Part shown: one piece after another, positions 11,101 through 15,137 of the stretch
How the letters are laid out: every line of letters starts with the position of its first letter
Position numbering within the stretch: the first letter of the stretch is position 1
NCBI GenBank assembly: GCA_030704765.1
Contig: JAUYDD010000187.1
Location: 1 to 15,137 of the forward strand
Length of the DNA: 15,137 nucleotides
Reading direction: 5' to 3'
Source: Nanobdellota archaeon
Lineage (GTDB): Archaea; Nanobdellota; Nanobdellia; Pacearchaeales; GW2011-AR1
The notes under the pieces: generated by a model
Told to the model about the DNA's origin: nothing
What the model saw: the letters and a program-made list of their open reading frames with translations, nothing else
The model's database searches: none
Made by a program: the position numbers and the translations under genes

Positions 11101-14100
11101 CATCCAATAACCGCTAAATTTGACGTGTTGAAGATCTCTTTGTTGATTTAATCCTGAATCTTCAATACTGACCTGAACTAAGTCTATTGTTTCATCTTTC
11201 AGCTCTCCTTGTTCTCTCCACATTACATCAGCTTTAATTCCTACCCCTTCAACTATGCTCTCACAAATTTCAGAGGAATAAATCCAAACATCATTAGCAC
11301 AATCCAGAAGCCAAGGCCTTACATTAAATCCAACTATAGCTGTTTCTCCTGGAGAAACAGGAATTGGATAAAATCCTGATCTGCTATAGGTTTGCCATGA
11401 ACCGTAATTTATTATTTGTGGTGATCCTTCCCCATAATTATAAGGGTATAATGTGACTTCATATGGTTTATTATTCGTGTAAGTAACATAATCATAAAAA
11501 TTATAAAAAACATAATTTTGCCGCATATAATGTTCTTTAGGTTCAGGCTCGTTATATTTCCCTATGTTGACTTTGTATATCCTGCCATAGTTTTCCCATA
11601 AAAACAAAGGGCTTGCCCCTGGATTATAAACCAATGAATCACTACAAATCTCACATTCAGGAAGTACATCACATGTGCAATATGAATTATAATTAGTAGC
11701 ACAACGTTCCTGGCATTTAGTAATAGGTTCGGAAACCACATTACTGGCAATACTGTACAGCAAATAAATGTCTGAACCTCGAGGACGATAAGATCCCCAA
11801 AAGCAGTGAGTATTAATCCATTCGTATGGTCTTATCTGACTTTTACCACACCAACATTCAAATTCTGAACATATAGAAAATCCTTGACAATCACTATCTT
11901 CTTCACAAGAAGATTCAAAAATACACTGACCATCTTCACAAAAGCCATAGTTAGGAACAGCAACATACGAGTTTTTATAGATATACTCTTGATTGTTCTT
12001 CTCCACGCAAGAAAAACCTCTGTCTAAATATCTTGAAAAACAGTTATCAGAATTTTTACAACACTCTAAAAAATATTTTCTATATGGGTTAGGATCAGAA
12101 GAAGGAAACTCAATGTCTTGACAACCAAAACCACAAGCTCCGCATCCATCAGGATTTCCACATCCATCATCTCCACATATTTTTCCTCTGCAATTAGGTT
12201 CGCAATCAATACATATCCCATTATAATTACAAAAAGGAGTAGGTTCTAAGCACCCTAGACCACAAGTACCTCCACAACCATCAGGTCCGCATTGTTTTCC
12301 TGCACAATTTGGTTCACATTGAACACAATTTCCATTTTCACATTTATCACTTCCTTCACATTTACAATCAGTCCTGCAGCTATCACAATTTTCATTTTTA
12401 TCTGGCTCACATCCATTTTTTCCACAATCTAATGGGCAATCAAAATCAAAATTATCTTTTGTAGAATCTCCAACACTTCCAAAAGGACAGCATCCATCTC
12501 CAATATTTCCACTGTTCAATAATTCTTTAATTTCACAAATTGCACTACAAGTTCCAGGATTTTTACATGTTTCAGTAGTGCACAAGTCACCGTCATTACA
12601 ATCTTCATTTTTATTACATTCAGGTTTTAGAGGATTATTATTGCAACAAATTTCTCCTTGTTTTAGACAATCCCCAGGACAATTTATACAATTTTCATCT
12701 CCTTCACAATCCCCATTACCGCATATAGGATTATTAACACATATGCCATCTTGCCATCTGCAACCACTAGGACTTTTTTCACAAGGATCTCCAGGACATT
12801 CTTCAGAAGAATAATCACCACATCCTTCTTCCCCTATAGACTGACAAACATCATCTAAATCAGAACAGCTGTCATCTGCATAATAACATTCACCGCCGCA
12901 CTCAGTCTTACACTCTTCTTCACTACAACTTCCTAAACCAAAAATATTTAAAACACTTAAAATTCCTGAAGAACTTTCGCAATCTCCACAAGTTTTACAA
13001 GAGGTTTCAATGCAGCCTCTTGTTATATGGCAAACTTCTCCTCGATTTGTATCACATCTATTATTATCAGGAACATTTTCACAGCTCTCTTCAACACAAC
13101 TATCAACAGTACACCCTATCCCATCATAACAATCATTATTACTCGAACATTTGCCTTCTATTTTTTCACAAACACCATCAACGCATTCTTCAATTTCTTG
13201 ACATTGAGCATTATTTGTACAAGGAATCATACAAACTCCATTTTTACAGATTTCTCCAGTATTACAATTCTCATTATTTGTGCACGAGGGTTCACACTCA
13301 CCATTATCACAACTTTCTCCTAAATTACAATCAAAATTATTTTTACAAGGAATTTCTGTTAGAACACACTGCCCACCTTCACAAGTTTGATCTGCTGGAC
13401 AATCTCCACAACTTTCACCACAACCATCATCTCCGCATTGTTTTCCTGAACAATTAGGAGTGCATGATTCTTCTGGTGCACACTCACCACCATCACAATT
13501 TTCACTATTACAATCTCCATCCCCATCACATGGATCTCCAACATCACCTCCTTCACCTGTACATTGTCCATTATCACAAGTCCCGCTATTGCACTCATCA
13601 CCACCCACACAAGGGGTGCCTTCTCCACCTCCATCTCCCTCACCAATATCAGGTTCACAAACTCCATTAAAGTTGCATCTCTTGCCGCCTTCACATTCTC
13701 CGCAGCTTCCCCCACATCCATTATTCCCACATTCTCTATTATCGCAATTAATATAACAAATATTTCCCGGATTTGGAAAATCAGGTCCGCGAATACCTTT
13801 TTTTTCTCTGCAAAAAGGATTAGGATTATTAAGAATAAACTGGCCTCTGCAGGACTTATCAAAACAAAAATCATTAATAGTGCACACATCATTATCATCA
13901 CACTTCTTACCAATTAAATTCAGAAAAACACACATCCCTGTTCCTAAACAAACATCATCAGTACAAGGATTACCCTCATTGCAGATTATTTTATAATAAC
14001 ATTTTCCAGAATCTTTGTTGCATTTGTCTATTGTGCAGGCAACTCTGTCATCACATTGGGAATCATCATTGCATTCAACTTCTCTTTTACAATCAGAACC

Positions 14101-14904
14101 ACATCCTTCACCATCATCTTTATTTCCATTAGGGCCTTCATCACATTCTTCCCGAAGTATCCACCTGTGGCCATCTCCGCATCTTGCATTTTTACAATCA
14201 ATACAGCTATCTGTTGGCCATATATTCCCGTCATCACATTCTTCACCTTCTTCTTTTTTTCCATTGCCACATTCTGGTAGACAATCATTGTCATTATTAC
14301 TACTACAACCAAGAAGACAGCAACCATCATCAGGCATACAATTAGTAATTTGAGTGTTTATACACTCTCCATTTGAACAACTGTCTAAAGTACAGCTAAT
14401 TCCATCATCACAATTAACTGGAGTACTTGTGCATCCTGCAGAAGTACAGCTGTCTGTTGTGCATAGATTATTGTCATTGCATTGAGCAGAGCTTGTGCAT
14501 TTTACACATATTCCTGTGCTTGGATTGCAAGTCTGTCCAGCAGGACAGGTTTTTGCTGTATACCTGCATCCTGAAGAAGTGCAGCTGTCTGTTGTGCATA
14601 GATTATTGTCATTGCATGGAGCACTGCACCATCCACCGCATCCATCACCGCTTCCACAAGATTTTCCTTGACAACTCGAAGTGCAATAATATGCATCTGC
14701 AACAACACCAGAATATAATTCTCCAGATTCTTTCTTTAGTTTTTCATCTCCAGAAACAAATATTTTTTTTAAAAAATCAAAAAATCCTTTAAAATCCTTT
14801 TTAATATTATCTTTAAAGCTTGCAGAGACTATATTTAAGCAAATGAAAATTATAAAAAGCAGTGCAAAAAACTTTAAAAATCTCTTTTTTCCCTCTTTTT
14901 TCAT
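2116..14904 (-). CDS. Giant secreted Cys-rich multidomain protein with C-terminal Hint domain (4262 residues)
   Basis: One uninterrupted frame. Residues 1-28 are a signal peptide (basic MKKEGKKR, hydrophobic core, probable cleavage after VSA). About 70-1025 is Cys-rich, with roughly 55 Cys by residue 415. It includes CNDNNLCTTDSC-type repeats, a Myxococcus-type repeat near 208-275 (CGNGKKEEGEECDDGN), and GKxCGxDGCG units. About 1290-1935 holds beta-sandwich-like units, small Cys clusters with a repeated YVHxGDxxCLxKTG, and a thioredoxin-like domain (about 1650-1755). A second Cys-rich block runs about 1938-2065, LamG-like sequence about 2075-2342, a TPR-like segment about 2515-2685, and a helical region with hydrophobic stretches about 2686-3010. 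Residues 3010-3976 are unrecognised. Hint spans 3977-4120 and a 142-residue tail follows. No sortase-like or PGF-type anchor is visible. The protein should be exported and disulfide-stabilised. A surface adhesin or polymorphic-toxin-like role is inferred. The start is supported by the signal peptide and the promoter spacing. Confidence 0.93.
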   Translation of the reverse strand: MKKEGKKRFLKFFALLFIIFICLNIVSASFKDNIKKDFKGFFDFLKKIFVSGDEKLKKESGELYSGVVADAYYCTSSCQGKSCGSGDGCGGWCSAPCNDNNLCTTDSCTSSGCRYTAKTCPAGQTCNPSTGICVKCTSSAQCNDNNLCTTDSCTSAGCTSTPVNCDDGISCTLDSCSNGECINTQITNCMPDDGCCLLGCSSNNDNDCLPECGNGKKEEGEECDDGNIWPTDSCIDCKNARCGDGHRWILREECDEGPNGNKDDGEGCGSDCKREVECNDDSQCDDRVACTIDKCNKDSGKCYYKIICNEGNPCTDDVCLGTGMCVFLNLIGKKCDDNDVCTINDFCFDKSCRGQFILNNPNPFCREKKGIRGPDFPNPGNICYINCDNRECGNNGCGGSCGECEGGKRCNFNGVCEPDIGEGDGGGEGTPCVGGDECNSGTCDNGQCTGEGGDVGDPCDGDGDCNSENCDGGECAPEESCTPNCSGKQCGDDGCGESCGDCPADQTCEGGQCVLTEIPCKNNFDCNLGESCDNGECEPSCTNNENCNTGEICKNGVCMIPCTNNAQCQEIEECVDGVCEKIEGKCSSNNDCYDGIGCTVDSCVEESCENVPDNNRCDTNRGEVCHITRGCIETSCKTCGDCESSSGILSVLNIFGLGSCSEEECKTECGGECYYADDSCSDLDDVCQSIGEEGCGDYSSEECPGDPCEKSPSGCRWQDGICVNNPICGNGDCEGDENCINCPGDCLKQGEICCNNNPLKPECNKNEDCNDGDLCTTETCKNPGTCSAICEIKELLNSGNIGDGCCPFGSVGDSTKDNFDFDCPLDCGKNGCEPDKNENCDSCRTDCKCEGSDKCENGNCVQCEPNCAGKQCGPDGCGGTCGLGCLEPTPFCNYNGICIDCEPNCRGKICGDDGCGNPDGCGACGFGCQDIEFPSSDPNPYRKYFLECCKNSDNCFSRYLDRGFSCVEKNNQEYIYKNSYVAVPNYGFCEDGQCIFESSCEEDSDCQGFSICSEFECWCGKSQIRPYEWINTHCFWGSYRPRGSDIYLLYSIASNVVSEPITKCQERCATNYNSYCTCDVLPECEICSDSLVYNPGASPLFLWENYGRIYKVNIGKYNEPEPKEHYMRQNYVFYNFYDYVTYTNNKPYEVTLYPYNYGEGSPQIINYGSWQTYSRSGFYPIPVSPGETAIVGFNVRPWLLDCANDVWIYSSEICESIVEGVGIKADVMWREQGELKDETIDLVQVSIEDSGLNQQRDLQHVKFSGYWMHCDDGNDFTTGDRCIQGKCEGIPMCFKPCEVHSGEEIFNLITHTNNIVRSKIETNGVIKKDEEYIFSSYYWNEDWNEDAELTIIIEGDLNEEVILIDEEGNLIDSPKLIVKPREDKQIWFKVKAGKTGNLNIKADVIRKSSESLNIDIADVTIAEYVHQGDARCLGKTGGDCYSENPCSNGQCVNGGCTDIGVKKCTINTNAGEEIFKVIVSGKDSPYFIKKGEGFTDFINFENTNMISVKADPFVEGDILKYIRELSISGTYTSIIDPGKSENISFTILPEDINEKISGEIKLDIKDTKGCYKCEECGEGLLEFCNTEEECTSLGLCIPEKNLFGLLEKCSPDPEICRDSINEEKTLATISIEKYVHEGDPTCLAKTGRPIIESVQQQCKLLDFYIDGCIPCLELDKVIQELKIQYPEKYIIEKINGNNNLELVAKYNIQSYPTLVFVDEEGRKIESINDIKQITLETLKNMLDRNLAKCKLDFKDSCDDKNGCTDDQCKDGKCTGIPKKCPECQKCGEYDYAVDLTQLPIEGAEEDFTEIESFKTRSYRVNKGDEMSWSMKYTNYNKNNVKIVAFYYDNSDPPIPTYLSEEEVIIYPSETKKINLSILINQQTKDVQKISILIHPFEYVNDEERVIEAEKEIKDIFNINIHENTEEERFGCAKDDKKDKKTCSLAPEDRVSCSEYGLCLNGFCEANKCTKETEREVCGFCGECIFENPEDIIGECQVAKIMEGETCKSSACAIKGLCNACSTSNTEDLTNCPSDYSFKCLGGSCAPSDEKESPTGPDMCSYENMEYCSDPVLIYPSQPSYILEELQELGSRYLSEKDLLTYEGNSKAEAKLNEFLSDSITVSFWYDGMQNENYQTFLSDAAWDLCKYGEGNIEEGYGGNNGKGYLWIYRQKSKDYIVWQYCDGSIGGTKTDLTTNPNFLTECENKWCHVTLIMDYANKQLKSYINGELKFTDTTTNNIVFPSADTSKYIGSFSSTSQFLTGGLDEFRIYNKKLSESEVLSNYLEALGADVGLIDKSKLVLYYPLEGNANDASGNKNHGTVNGATSTQGQLYKALSFDGVNDYIKTNSFKFEYRDLSDEVRNLAGLELGKVRLYKAYSDFKNIPVGELEICLDYIYIISNDPPVFERHLLFKTGINEYGREVVTHWSTDLGNTWISIKDDKIPKGEINKEVIMNLKANPTGYSKPGYIKDHLSYILDRGGPESSYKTCIDKNKENSLTYYYQFYPTIDTPYKRTVDSFNSAIAQYKKVQENSYNLKSSKPIKDQNALLQSTFSLASIYSEIGEFEKAINELNFLLSLNPPVEIRTMTYIFRGEIFKEESIFIVPDPSDMAPLYRYSLEDFARAINLDSSGKYAQYAKNSYANAIKGSLEVINRYQKIQVKQAWEILSNRLRPDLPWYRPGAAVFTVQCIAGKGVDDLTPEFTRDSNQISSRQLGLITLQGLYYQNSNEDPFYLNTFLTSSEIDRLRAIANLIGVWMPSDEEIKEHYHISEVTMSDMDKYICGKGDDVLKDHWNLVRDYLMYVRTAVREVPDISLLATLDQSQAKELMRMYGSSEEQIEKVKPYFKFRIAEEYAYKPESLTMTNEILASMTTPLMIGSLLLSPTLRVVGLAKQINTIRFAVLTRRVLQAETYANLFQSLAREAVIAYNERGLVCGAIPRFSYTMGATALKGFYSGGKAVTVKGISFIAGAAFEELVTEKLIESVLLAAKVPPDIALLVSEYIGIPGGPETGINMQSDFSFIVPDFNREHATLYPELVFKTKGDLDSFEAKALSRGGIVREIRDPKTGELIGDGIELEVQGNRHIFYPYVEGKDVSMFRWGKISHKQIKESVDLSVERQQLKAYMGIETFIDSDGEKIEMPIIYETSDGKPFIEVIVRDNDARETLLKKIPETHAPLYVIDSSGKKVLNKKTSKVKVDIHENWMDFIYNSGGISKKVSYYVNIEGEELPASFVSLDPQKHLNDWFEFFHDPSRFVYLDCNDILEGHRPPKRAPVGKGIRIAPDCNERIFDVFPEQRTLHTFEGIDPAELKPVPLDVKEKMLSGYYTPYFTDPSLTSNTDVDVVEWKGDIWFVFRYKLNPDTSGELISPMERGQRQIAYSYLIGKKGFREEDISMAAFGFEAPEIIGRRLETITPSGEVNQELLVFVKRYGDQKLKVPVQNSVTSQLHSLISTKDRAYRIRAGATALRFLGYPLETRNIVLTDTRLRTIQARDIKYYDAWIQGLERPWIGEKNPMISPYSYPETFEAYLRAIKAGIDPTTITEYKTSQKFKEEMDEIISFGKYVENTMDVGFDPAGLLNDEKFLDTLKQTAETIYNNPDYYTDKFVRGLKRGKYSQNQIIRLRNLFRKNIDNLLSNIDAAWQILDARGLISTSPNVLKTRVELIIEKANKLNSPIKTYSVEAPREGRVSEERNILGDIVEYDYNNAHGKGLSNEQKEALAIIASSTGQKIKNGYNRMLSEDFSHEVDVEAATFANSEGTASAFESDSSKEYSRKLSQKLGREIKAIEIGWFGKFPGKEMSPRKYKELLLKTITYAKIKGYNAVIFQTRFNHGGVHRSVINRIVHEQKCDPNKVRAVNINDEYHLLEENMITYDETGIGYITNPDGTRRKADALELVVYGNLEPTYLAPGLPSKRFIKIIRGNVKDPETGGMFEVEAPIEIDVTFLENIDEAEKILSRHLGVRRIGPGFIPIEAKSLNLDGCFPAGTKILMSNGDYENIEDIKTGNLVLSYDEKNKKQTIGVITKLESFISDDMCKIVFSDGSEIKLTENHPIFTLQGIKSIDPEATKKEGLAVSKLEKEDMVIAFDSNYKTVKNISCWNEISRTYNFKVKSYENYFAEGVLVHNKPQLSIEGLYGMLIRPMDYPNNFEVVYNSEGVLLYSHAKVITVKFPEGRKFRWRPQDMEEWWEDHGPSKNDGFEDANLLMAEYFKEVVEADNPTKVEVIGINNEGLAKRLHWDVAEQPYDPLTQEPGPIYNIHFYYSDITQN
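2119..2544 (-). other. C-terminal tail domain after Hint (residues 4121-4262)
   Basis: The 142 residues after the Hint Asn start KPQLSIEGLYG and end SDITQN. The segment is mixed alpha/beta, rich in Trp and acidic residues (FRWRPQDMEEWWEDHG), and has no Cys, unlike the N-terminal third. In Hint-containing polymorphic toxins this position holds the effector that self-cleavage releases. I recognise no nuclease, deaminase, ADP-ribosyltransferase or peptidase motif, so the effector role is inferred from position only. Confidence 0.55.
2545..2976 (-). other. Hint (hedgehog/intein) autoprocessing domain, residues 3977-4120
   Basis: The domain starts CFPAGTKILMSNGDYENI with Cys3977, has the block-B motif TENH (T4043, H4046), and ends YFAEGVLVHN with His4119-Asn4120. 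These are the N-terminal nucleophile, the thioester-assisting Thr/His and the terminal Asn of Hint domains. At 144 residues it has no room for a homing endonuclease. The residue after Asn4120 is Lys, not Cys, Ser or Thr, so ordinary protein splicing is not expected. N-terminal thioester cleavage or Asn-cyclisation cleavage is more likely, as in bacterial intein-like domains and polymorphic-toxin Hint domains. It acts in cis within the exported giant protein. Confidence 0.9.
7884..8680 (-). other. LamG/concanavalin-like region with displaced first strands (residues about 2075-2342)
   Basis: Residues about 2111-2276 match the middle and end of a LamG jelly roll: SDSITVSFWYDG, KWCHVTLIMDY, KQLKSYINGELKF and GGLDEFRIYNKKLSESEV. 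The usual opening strands are absent before them. They appear afterwards at about 2297-2342 (YYPLEGNANDASGNKNHGTV, then ALSFDGVNDYI), followed by unrelated sequence. This is either a circularly permuted domain or one N-truncated and one C-truncated copy. LamG domains bind glycans or proteins at cell surfaces. Confidence 0.75.
9640..9957 (-). other. Thioredoxin-like domain embedded in the giant protein (residues about 1650-1755)
   Basis: The strand KLLDFYIDG leads into CIPC (C1668 and C1671), followed by a helix (LELDKVIQELK), a second strand (YIIEKING), and the cis-Pro motif SYPTLVFVDEEG with P1712. This is the thioredoxin fold order with both redox Cys present. It follows directly after the second YVHxGDxxCLxKTG unit and sits between Cys-rich segments. 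It may help form or rearrange the protein's own disulfides. Confidence 0.85.
11840..14700 (-). repeat. Region coding tandem Cys-rich repeats (residues about 70-1020)
   Basis: Several repeat types are interleaved. One is C-N-D-N-N-L-C-T-T-D-S-C with relatives such as CDDGISCTLDSC. Another is the Myxococcus-type CGNG...EECDDGN. A third is GKxCGxDGCGGxCG, seen at the start (SCQGKSCGSGDGCGGWC) and again as NCSGKQCGDDGCGESCG, NCAGKQCGPDGCGGTCG and NCRGKICGDDGCG. A fourth is short CxxGxC units with Asp/Gly-rich spacers. Such domains are extracellular and disulfide-bonded, and the Asp/Asn-rich loops may bind calcium. The strong codon bias here opens long spurious frames on other strands. Confidence 0.85.
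14431..14628 (-). repeat. Recent in-frame duplication within the Cys-rich repeats
   Basis: Bases 14431 onward and 14566 onward match over about 60 bases with only a few mismatches, including the shared string CTGTCTGTTGTGCATAGATT. The offset is exactly 135 bases (45 codons), and the repeat codes for CNDNNLCTTDSCTSxGC. Other repeats in the protein are diverged at DNA level, so this pair is young. Confidence 0.85.
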
Positions 14905-14924
14905 GATTTATTAAGAAAAATAGA

Positions 14925-14933
14925 TTATATAAA
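14925..14933 (-). promoter_or_regulatory. TATA box of the giant gene, implying a leaderless mRNA
   Basis: On the minus strand TTTATATAA is centred about 25 bases before the ATG at 14904 and is preceded by a purine-rich AAATAAA that could serve as the BRE. Archaeal spacing would put the transcription start at or within a few bases of the ATG. No Shine-Dalgarno is present upstream, which agrees with a leaderless transcript. Confidence 0.65.
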
Positions 14934-14962
14934 TTTATTTAATGTCAAAAATTGCAGAGATC

Positions 14963-15042
14963 AAAACAATTTCCTGAAAAATCGCCTACTCCATCCTGAA
15001 GGATGGAGTTTGATCGGCGATTTTTCTGATTCGGAAATTTTT
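14963..15042 (+). repeat. Structured repeat, hairpin family A, right copy, with unpaired TTTGAT
   Basis: GAAAAATCGCC (14976-14986) pairs perfectly with GGCGATTTTTC (15016-15026), and CTCCATCC (14989-14996) with GGATGGAG (15001-15008) around a TGAA loop. TTTGAT (15009-15014) is left unpaired on the 3' side. A lower stem pairs AATTTCC (14968-14974) with GGAAATT (15033-15039), leaving a second 3' bulge TGATTC (15027-15032). The left copy (341-430) has other stem sequences but the same TTTGAT position. The element lies upstream of the giant gene on the opposite strand, so it is not in that gene's sense 5' leader. Confidence 0.75.
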
Positions 15043-15060
15043 AGGATGCTCGGAAATTGA
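15038..15060 (+). repeat. Conserved 23-base block following hairpin A, right copy
   Basis: This matches 425-447 at 22 of 23 positions, starting TTTTTAGGATGCTC and ending GAAATTGA. It is followed by ATGCAAGTAAACTACC, which resembles sequence I associate with IS200/IS605 right ends. That resemblance is from memory and untested. Confidence 0.75.
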
Positions 15061-15081
15061 ATGCAAGTAAACTACCTCATG

Positions 15082-15137
15082 TCAAGAACCATGTGTTAAA
15101 ACACATGGCGTGTGGTTCTTGAACACCCCCAAAATTA
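15082..15137 (+). repeat. Structured repeat, hairpin family B, right copy, with conserved flank running off the window
   Basis: TCAAGAACC (15082-15090) pairs with GGTTCTTGA (15114-15122), and CCATGTGTT (15089-15097) with AACACATGG (15100-15108) around an AA loop. The two stems share the CC, so they may compete at the junction. CGTGT (15109-15113) is unpaired. The left copy (1-36) keeps the CGTGT and GGTTCTTGA segments while its inner stem changes at both arms. The last bases (CACCCCCAAAATTA) equal 38-51, where hairpin C begins. Confidence 0.75.

Noticed and set aside
14431..14628. CRISPR-like direct repeats
   Set aside because: There are only two copies, in frame within a coding Cys repeat, without uniform spacers or an array.
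12578..14792. Several open frames on the plus strand and in other minus-strand frames across the Cys-rich region
   Set aside because: They are composition shadows of the Cys/Asn/Asp repeats in the giant gene: they overlap it completely, have biased low-complexity translations (runs of His/Leu/Ser/Ile), and have no initiation signals.
1..15137. Matching ends as evidence that the window is a closed circle with a terminal overlap
   Set aside because: The shared end segment differs by an inserted TT, a G/A change and a different inner stem, so it is two diverged repeat copies, not one overlapping sequence.

Overview
The window is AT-rich and looks archaeal, most like a DPANN-type lineage such as Woesearchaeota or Pacearchaeota. 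This rests on the low GC content, TATA-like boxes placed so that mRNAs would be leaderless or nearly so, the absence of strong Shine-Dalgarno sequences, and a giant secreted Cys-rich protein. The lineage call is an inference; there is no rRNA or other marker gene here.

Layout: positions 1-536 hold no gene. They contain a series of hairpins (1-36, 43-102, 341-429, 439-499) separated by an AT-rich stretch (103-340). A 502-residue protein of unknown function runs rightward from 537 to 2045. After a 70-base gap, one enormous convergent gene fills 2116-14904 on the minus strand (4262 residues, of order 470 kDa). Positions 14905-15137 are again non-coding and carry hairpins related to those at the left.

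The giant protein has, in order: a signal peptide; about 1000 residues of very Cys-rich repeats (including a Myxococcus-type disulfide repeat); beta-sandwich-like units with a thioredoxin-like domain (CIPC) embedded among them; a LamG/concanavalin-like domain with its first strands apparently displaced; a TPR-like segment; a helical, partly hydrophobic segment; a long unrecognised region; a Hint (hedgehog/intein) autoprocessing domain; and a 142-residue C-terminal domain. This is the general plan of polymorphic toxins and giant surface proteins: export signal, long stalk, pre-terminal helical region, self-cleaving domain, small releasable tip. The toxin reading is a hypothesis, because the tip matches nothing I recognise.

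The most unusual signal is non-coding. Two elements (341-447 and 14963-15060) share a downstream 23-base block with one mismatch and an unpaired TTTGAT on the 3' side of a long stem. The stems themselves differ almost completely in sequence yet still pair. A second hairpin family (1-36 and 15082-15122) keeps its outer 3' arm and downstream flank while its inner stem changes in a compensatory way. Both families lie in the same orientation at the two ends of the window, so the two-gene block is bracketed by direct copies of structured repeats. They resemble IS200/IS605-type ends or another folded single-stranded DNA or RNA element more than simple repeats.
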